DNA of 64,000 bases from Sinomonas atrocyanea (GTDB taxonomy: Bacteria > Actinomycetota > Actinomycetes > Actinomycetales > Micrococcaceae). The notes under the pieces were generated by a model. The model saw nothing but the letters and a program-made list of their open reading frames with translations, was not told where the DNA came from and made no database searches. Numbering within the stretch: the stretch's first letter is position 1; every line of letters begins with the position of its first letter. Positions 59,626 through 64,000 of the stretch are shown here, piece by piece. The DNA lies in assembly GCF_030811715.1 (NCBI RefSeq), contig NZ_JAUSRH010000002.1, forward strand, positions 124,001-188,000. Direction: 5' to 3'. A program made the position numbers and the translations under genes.

Positions 59626-60960
59626 TCAGCCCACTCGCTCACGCCGGCCCAGGATGCCCTGGGGCCGGAACAGGAGGACGAGGATCATGACGACCAGCGC
59701 CCCGACGTACTTCAGGTCCGAGGTGAGGCCGAAGACAGTGGTGAGCTCCACGAAGATGCCCACCACGATGGACCCCACGAGCGCGCCGAACACCGTCCCG
59801 AGCCCACCGAGGGTCACGCCCGCGAAGATCATGAGCAGGAGCTGCTGGCCCATGTTGAAGGAGACCCCGGGACGGTAGTACGCCCACAGGATCCCGCCGA
59901 GCGCCGCGAGGAAGCCGCCGGTCACCCAGACGAGCCGGATGACGCGGTCCACGTCGATCCCGCTCGCCGCCGCGAGGGCGGGGTTGTCGGCGACGGCGCG
60001 GGTTGCCTTGCCGAGGCGGGTCCGCAGCAGGGCGAAGGCGATCAGGAGGATCACGACGACGGAGATCAGCAGGGACCACAGGTTGTTGGGCGAGATCGAG
60101 ACCACGCCCAGGTCGATGTCCGTGGACTGGGAGTACGGGAGCTGCTGGGTCGCGCCCCCGAAGAAGAAGAGGATCACGTAGCGGGAGGCCAGGGCGAGGC
60201 CGATGCTGACGATCATCATGGGGACGAGGCCGGTGCCGCGCCGCCGCAGGGGCTTCCACAGGAACGCGTCCTGGGCGTAGCCGAAGGCGATCCCGGCGGC
60301 GAGCCCGGCGAGGATCGCAAGCCAGAACGGCGCGCCCACAGCGCTCGTCGAGAAGACGACCACGGCGCCGAGCGTGACCATCTCTCCGTGGGCGAAGTTC
60401 GTCAGGCCCGTCGTGCCGAAGATGAGCGAGAGGCCCACGGCCGAGAGCGCGAGGAGCAGGCCGAAGCTCAGGCCCGCGACGAGCCGGTTCGCCAGATTCG
60501 TGAAGAAGCTCTCCTGGTGTACCTGGATGCCCGCGCCGAACGCGAAGATCGTGCTCGCGTTGGAGGTCTGGCTGAACGTCACCGTCCGCGGGTTCTCCTG
60601 CCCCTCAGCGAGCTTGATGCCCTGGGGCAGTGTCGACTCGTCGAGGGTGACCTTGTAGCTGCCCTGGGTCGGTACCGAGATGCTCCACGCCCCGGAGGCC
60701 GAGGACGTGGTGCTGCCGGTGAAGCCGTTGCCCTCGGCCGTGATCTTGACGCCTTGGAGCGGCTGGCCGGCGTTGCGCAGGAAGCCCGAGATGCTGTTCT
60801 GGAACTGGGACTGGCTGGGGCCCGGGCTGGGCGACGTCGTCGCCTCGGCGGCCGGGGCCACGGCCAGGAGCACTGCGAGGATGGTGCCGATCAGGGCGCC
60901 TGCCGCCGCCAGTACGCGCCGCGCGCGTCGCCGGGGGACGGCCGAGGCTGTGCGTCTCAC
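59626..60960 (-). CDS. livH: LivH permease fused to an N-terminal extracytoplasmic beta domain
   Basis: 444 aa, some 150 residues longer than a standard LivH. The GTG at 60960 has GGAGG 6 bases upstream. Residues ~1-38 look like a signal peptide (RRRARR then a hydrophobic core ending APAAEA). Residues ~57-130 resemble a carboxypeptidase-regulatory or SdrD-type beta sandwich (ISGFLRNAGQPLQGVKITAEG, TTSSASGAWSISVPTQGSYKVTL). The permease follows from ~150 (VAGLSFGLLLALSAVGLSLIFG, TGLTNFAHGEMVTLGAV). The extra domain would face outside, where LivK delivers substrate. First gene of the operon. Confidence 0.9.
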   Translation of the reverse strand: MRRTASAVPRRRARRVLAAAGALIGTILAVLLAVAPAAEATTSPSPGPSQSQFQNSISGFLRNAGQPLQGVKITAEGNGFTGSTTSSASGAWSISVPTQGSYKVTLDESTLPQGIKLAEGQENPRTVTFSQTSNASTIFAFGAGIQVHQESFFTNLANRLVAGLSFGLLLALSAVGLSLIFGTTGLTNFAHGEMVTLGAVVVFSTSAVGAPFWLAILAGLAAGIAFGYAQDAFLWKPLRRRGTGLVPMMIVSIGLALASRYVILFFFGGATQQLPYSQSTDIDLGVVSISPNNLWSLLISVVVILLIAFALLRTRLGKATRAVADNPALAAASGIDVDRVIRLVWVTGGFLAALGGILWAYYRPGVSFNMGQQLLLMIFAGVTLGGLGTVFGALVGSIVVGIFVELTTVFGLTSDLKYVGALVVMILVLLFRPQGILGRRERVG

Positions 60961-61230
60961 GTAGGGCCTCCGTCTGTACGGGTGCGGCTGGGGCTGCCAG
61001 CCGGTGGTCGGTGCAGCGGGCACGGCCCATCGCGCCGAGCGCAAGGCCCGGAATGTGACGAACCTCACCCGCTGGACGTCATGTTACCCGCGGGACTGGC
61101 GGCGATCGGCTGCGCAAGGGGGCGCCACAGGTCGCGATCCGGTAACAACTATGAAGATTTGCCCCAGTTCTTCTTTAGGGCAGCTTTGGGGTCGTCGCGG
61201 GAGCGCTTTGCGGCGCCCGCAGGGGCCCGC

Positions 61231-61575
61231 TCAGAGGTACAGGCCGAGGTCCCGTGCGGGTTCATCGCTCTCGGCGACAGCATGGAGGTCGCGCTCGCGC
61301 AGCAGCACGTAGTCCTTGGCGCCGACCTCGACCTCGGACCGGTCCTCGGGGTCGAAGAGCACGTGGTCGCCGACGGCGACCTGCCGGACACTGGGGCCGG
61401 CGGCGACCACCTCGGCCCAGGCGAGCCGCTTGCCGAGCACCGCCGTCGCCGGGATCACGATGCCGGAGGCCGAGCGCCGCTCGCTCGCCTCCTTGTCCAG
61501 TTCGACCAGGATGCGGTCGTGGAGCATGCGCAGGGGGAGGCGGGGCTGCGGGGCAGAAGTCGCGTCATTCGGCAC
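61231..61575 (-). CDS. GroES-like co-chaperonin family protein
   Basis: 114 aa against ~97 for GroES. GroES features: LPLRMLHDRILVELDKE near the N-terminus, SGIVIPATA, WAEVVAAGPSVRQVAVGDHVLFDPEDRSEVEVGAKDYVLLRERDLHAV. A mobile-loop equivalent lies at residues ~30-45. No groEL is adjacent, so it may be a second, non-operonic GroES or a specialised relative. The GTG at 61575 is six bases after a TACACT -10, so the transcript is leaderless and the longer upstream frame is excluded. Confidence 0.82.
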   Translation of the reverse strand: MPNDATSAPQPRLPLRMLHDRILVELDKEASERRSASGIVIPATAVLGKRLAWAEVVAAGPSVRQVAVGDHVLFDPEDRSEVEVGAKDYVLLRERDLHAVAESDEPARDLGLYL

Positions 61576-61581
61576 CGCAAC

Positions 61582-61587
61582 AGTGTA
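61582..61587 (-). promoter_or_regulatory. Leaderless -10 box (TACACT) of the GroES-like gene
   Basis: Minus-strand TACACT ends six bases before the GTG at 61575. Confidence 0.55.
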
Positions 61588-61682
61588 GCCGCGGGAACTT
61601 CCGCGGCCTCCCGGGCGTGCTCTCCAGTAGCGCCCCTGCAGCACCCGCGGGGCCGCACCACGAGCATGGACAAGGAGCCGAC

Positions 61683-62579
61683 ATGGCATTTGGGGGCAAC
61701 CCGGTCTTCCGGGGGAAGAACTACAGGGGCGCCATTGCCACCGCCGCGCCCGCCCCGACTCAGGGCCACAGCCCGTACGGCCACAGCCCGTACGGCCAGG
61801 ACACCTACGGCCAGGCGGGGTACCCGCAGCAGCCGATGACCCCCGAGCAGCTCGACAAGCTGTACCGCGCGCCGTCCGCGGGGCCGGCGCAGACGGGGCG
61901 CATGACGTACGACGACGTCATCGTCCGCACGCTCGCCTGCCTGGGTTTCGTCGTGGTCGGGGCAGCGGTGACCCTGGCCGTCCCGGCGAACGCGGCGCTG
62001 GGCCTCATGGTCCTCGGCGCGATCGGCGGCTTCGTCCTCGCGCTCGTCAACTCCTTCAAGCGGGAGCCGGTGGCCGGGCTGATCCTGGCGTATGCCGGCC
62101 TCGAGGGGCTCTTCCTCGGCGGCATCACCCGCGTGATCGACGCCTTCGCGCCCGGCGTGGGGCTGCAGGCGGTCATCGGCACCATCGTCGTGGCCGGCGT
62201 GACCCTCGCCCTGTACAAGAGCGGCAAGGTGCGGGCCACCCCGCGTCTGGCGAAGTTCCTCCTGATCGCCCTCGTGAGCTACCTCGCGTTCAGCCTCGTC
62301 AACGTGGTCATCATGCTCGTCAACCCGGGCCTCGGCGCGTGGGGGCTCCGCAGCAGCGTGCACATCTTCGGCATCCCGCTGGGCGTGTTCGTGGGCCTGT
62401 TCGCGATCGTGCTCGCGGCGATCTCGCTCATCTTCGACTTCAACAGCATCGAGCAGGGGGTCCGTGCCGGCGCCCCGCGTCGGTTCGCCTGGACCGCCGC
62501 GTTCGGGCTGACCGTCACCCTCGTGTGGCTCTACACCGAGCTGCTCAGGCTCCTGGCGATCCTCAACAGCAACGACTGA
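61683..62579 (+). CDS. Bax inhibitor-1/YccA family membrane protein
   Basis: 298 aa. A ~75-residue cytoplasmic N-terminus with short GHSPYG/QDTYGQ repeats, then seven membrane segments of the Bax-inhibitor-1/YccA type (VIVRTLACLGFVVVGAAVTL onward) with SVHIFGIPLGVFVGLFAIVLAAISLIFDFNSIEQGV late. YccA-like proteins act in membrane protein quality control; the role in actinobacteria is unknown. AAGGAG precedes the ATG. A strong terminator follows. Confidence 0.88.
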   Translation: MAFGGNPVFRGKNYRGAIATAAPAPTQGHSPYGHSPYGQDTYGQAGYPQQPMTPEQLDKLYRAPSAGPAQTGRMTYDDVIVRTLACLGFVVVGAAVTLAVPANAALGLMVLGAIGGFVLALVNSFKREPVAGLILAYAGLEGLFLGGITRVIDAFAPGVGLQAVIGTIVVAGVTLALYKSGKVRATPRLAKFLLIALVSYLAFSLVNVVIMLVNPGLGAWGLRSSVHIFGIPLGVFVGLFAIVLAAISLIFDFNSIEQGVRAGAPRRFAWTAAFGLTVTLVWLYTELLRLLAILNSND

Positions 62580-62589
62580 GGCGCTGAGA

Positions 62590-62632
62590 AGCACGGAGCC
62601 CCCCGGACCGATGGTCCGGGGGGCTCCGTGCT
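62590..62632. terminator. Bidirectional terminator between the YccA-like gene and galK
   Basis: Perfect 20-bp stem AGCACGGAGCCCCCCGGACC / GGTCCGGGGGGCTCCGTGCT with loop GAT. Confidence 0.85.
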
Positions 62633-62658
62633 GCCGGGGGCAGTGCCGGGGCCCGGAA

Positions 62659-63828
62659 TCAGAGGACCCGCCGCGCGCCGCCGGCCGGGACCACCGTGAA
62701 GAGGTCCGGGGCGCCGAACCCCGCCCGGCCGAACGCGGCGGAGACCGCATCGCGGACGGCGGCCTCGGCCGCGCGCGGGATCAGGGCGATCGCAGAGCCG
62801 CCGAAGCCGCCGCCGGTCATGCGGGCCCCGAGGGCGCCGGCCGAGCGCGCGGCCTCCACGGCCAGGTCGAGCTCGGGGCAGGAGATCTCGAAGTCGTCCC
62901 GCATCGAGGCATGGCTCGCGTCCAGCAGGGGCCCGATCGCAGCCGGACCCTCGGAGCGCAGCACGTCGACGGTCGCCAGGACGCGCTCGTCCTCGGTCAC
63001 CACGTGCCGCACGCGCCGGAAGGTCACCGGATCGAGGAGGGCGCGCGCTTCGGCGAGGTCGTCGGAGGAGACGTCCCGCAGCGCCGCGACGCCGAGGACC
63101 TCGGCCCCGAGCTCGCAGGCGGCCCGGCGCTCGGCGTAGCCGCCCCCGGCGTGCGAGTGCGCCACCTTGGTGTCGACGACGAGGACCGCCAGGCCCGCGG
63201 CGTCGGCGTCGAACGGGATGAGCTCGATCCTCTGGTCGCGGCAGTCGAGGAACACGGCGTGCCCCGCAGTCCCGCGCAGCGAGGCCGACTGGTCGAGGAT
63301 GCCCGTGGGCGCGCCGACGAACGCGTTCTCCGCGCGCTGGGTGACGAGCACGAGGTCCTCGGGCCCCAAGTCCGCCGCGGCGAGCTCGGACAGCGCAGTG
63401 GCGACCGCGCACTCGATGGCGTGCGAGGAGGACAGGCCCGAGCCGACGGGGACGGTCGAGTCCAGTGCGAGGTCGAACCCGGGCAGGTCGGCCCCGCGCT
63501 CGGCGACGGCCCACGCGACCCCGGCCGGATACACGGCCCAGCCGGGGGCCCCGTCGGGGGAGAGCGAGTCCAGGTCGAGTTCGACCACCCCGCCGCCGTG
63601 GGTGGACAGGAGTCGGACGCACCGATCCGCGCGTGCCCGGACGGCCACGTGCGCGGCGAGGTCGATCGCGAACGGCAGCGCGAAGCCCTCGTTGTAGTCG
63701 GTGTGCTCCCCGATGAGGTTGACCCTCCCCGGCGCCCGCCACACGCCGTCGGGCGTTCCGCCGAAGGCCTCCGAGAAGGCACGCAGGGCGGCCGCGGCGG
63801 CGTCCCGCGGGGGAGGGGGAGCGCTCAT
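62659..63828 (-). CDS. galK: Galactokinase
   Basis: 389 aa GHMP kinase. Signature APGRVNLIGEHTDYNEGF, phosphate loop VPVGSGLSSSHAIE and the C-terminal MTGGGFGGSAIAL. It phosphorylates galactose in the Leloir pathway. The ATG overlaps the stop of galT (ATGA), so the two are co-translated. Confidence 0.95.
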   Translation of the reverse strand: MSAPPPPRDAAAAALRAFSEAFGGTPDGVWRAPGRVNLIGEHTDYNEGFALPFAIDLAAHVAVRARADRCVRLLSTHGGGVVELDLDSLSPDGAPGWAVYPAGVAWAVAERGADLPGFDLALDSTVPVGSGLSSSHAIECAVATALSELAAADLGPEDLVLVTQRAENAFVGAPTGILDQSASLRGTAGHAVFLDCRDQRIELIPFDADAAGLAVLVVDTKVAHSHAGGGYAERRAACELGAEVLGVAALRDVSSDDLAEARALLDPVTFRRVRHVVTEDERVLATVDVLRSEGPAAIGPLLDASHASMRDDFEISCPELDLAVEAARSAGALGARMTGGGFGGSAIALIPRAAEAAVRDAVSAAFGRAGFGAPDLFTVVPAGGARRVL

Positions 63829-64000
63829 GCGGGGGCCTCTCCGGTGGTTGCGCGGGCGGCGGCGCCGGAGACGGCGTCCCGCATCCGGGCAGCGACCTGC
63901 TCGGGGGTGGTGTCATTGATGAAGGCGCCCATCGCCGCCTCGGACCCGGCCAGGAACTTCAGCTTGTCCGCCGCACGGCGCGGGGAGGTGAGCTGGAGGT
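63825..64000 (-). CDS. galT: Galactose-1-phosphate uridylyltransferase, C-terminal end only
   Basis: The last 57 residues are visible, reading leftwards from the window edge: SPRRAADKLKFLAGSEAAMG, then INDTTPEQVAARMRDA and a short Ala-rich tail. The FLAGSEAAMG and DTTPE blocks are typical of the GalT C-terminus. It exchanges UMP between UDP-glucose and galactose-1-P. The rest, with the HPH active site, lies outside the window. Confidence 0.85.
   Translation of the reverse strand, partial: LQLTSPRRAADKLKFLAGSEAAMGAFINDTTPEQVAARMRDAVSGAAARATTGEAPA

Overview
This 64 kb window is a chromosomal stretch of a very GC-rich actinobacterium, most likely a member of the Micrococcaceae (Sinomonas/Arthrobacter type). 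The basis is the overall base composition and GC-ending codons, the monomeric NADP-isocitrate dehydrogenase, the gene series from succinate dehydrogenase through manC, a nucleoside transporter, cdd, deoA, add, mazG, eno, a divIC-like gene, DUF501 and ppx, and many leaderless genes with a TANNNT -10 box six bases before the start codon. The genus is an inference. I see no prophage, insertion sequence, CRISPR array, plasmid gene or rRNA. There is one tRNA gene and one riboswitch.

Layout. 0-3.5 kb: small hypothetical protein, icd, DoxX-like membrane protein. 3.6-6.3 kb: two adjacent secreted/anchored low-complexity proteins, one built from a nested tandem repeat. 6.4-9.5 kb: Gfo/Idh/MocA oxidoreductase and a P1B-type metal ATPase. 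9.5-15 kb: a ChvE-GguB-GguA type sugar ABC transporter with its ROK regulator; a shared operator-like motif lies in front of both transcription units. 15-20.3 kb: gamma-carbonic anhydrase, then a one-carbon block (purU, FAD monooxygenase, ZTP riboswitch, glyA, folD). 20.3-28.1 kb: NarL-type two-component system, SHOCT protein, MHS-family transporter with divergent LysR regulator, and a three-gene drug-type ABC exporter. 28.1-31.5 kb: composite palindromic element, membrane protein, exonuclease III, trpS, 2'-5' RNA ligase-like protein. 31.5-35 kb: sdhCDAB.

35-47.3 kb: manC, an M20 amidohydrolase, then a nucleoside uptake and salvage block (BMP lipoprotein, NupO/P/Q-type ABC transporter, cdd, deoA, a DedA protein, add). 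47.3-54.8 kb: mazG, eno, divIC-like gene, DUF501, ppx, a membrane-anchored subtilisin and NADH dehydrogenase type II. 54.9-61 kb: tRNA-Leu(UAA) and a branched-chain amino-acid ABC system whose binding-protein gene converges on the livHMGF operon. 61.2-64 kb: GroES-like protein, a Bax-inhibitor-1/YccA-like membrane protein, galK and the 3' end of galT.

Most of the window is core metabolism and transport. The features that stand out are: a nested repeat in a predicted surface protein; a 21-bp repeat that forms inverted arrays between genes and also lies in frame inside mazG; a 170-bp composite palindrome; recurrent intergenic hairpins sharing a GCACGACGGCG end; a LivH permease with a fused extracytoplasmic domain; a tRNA-Leu(UAA) with a short variable loop; and a ZTP riboswitch in front of glyA-folD. 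I did not find a clear new multi-gene system.
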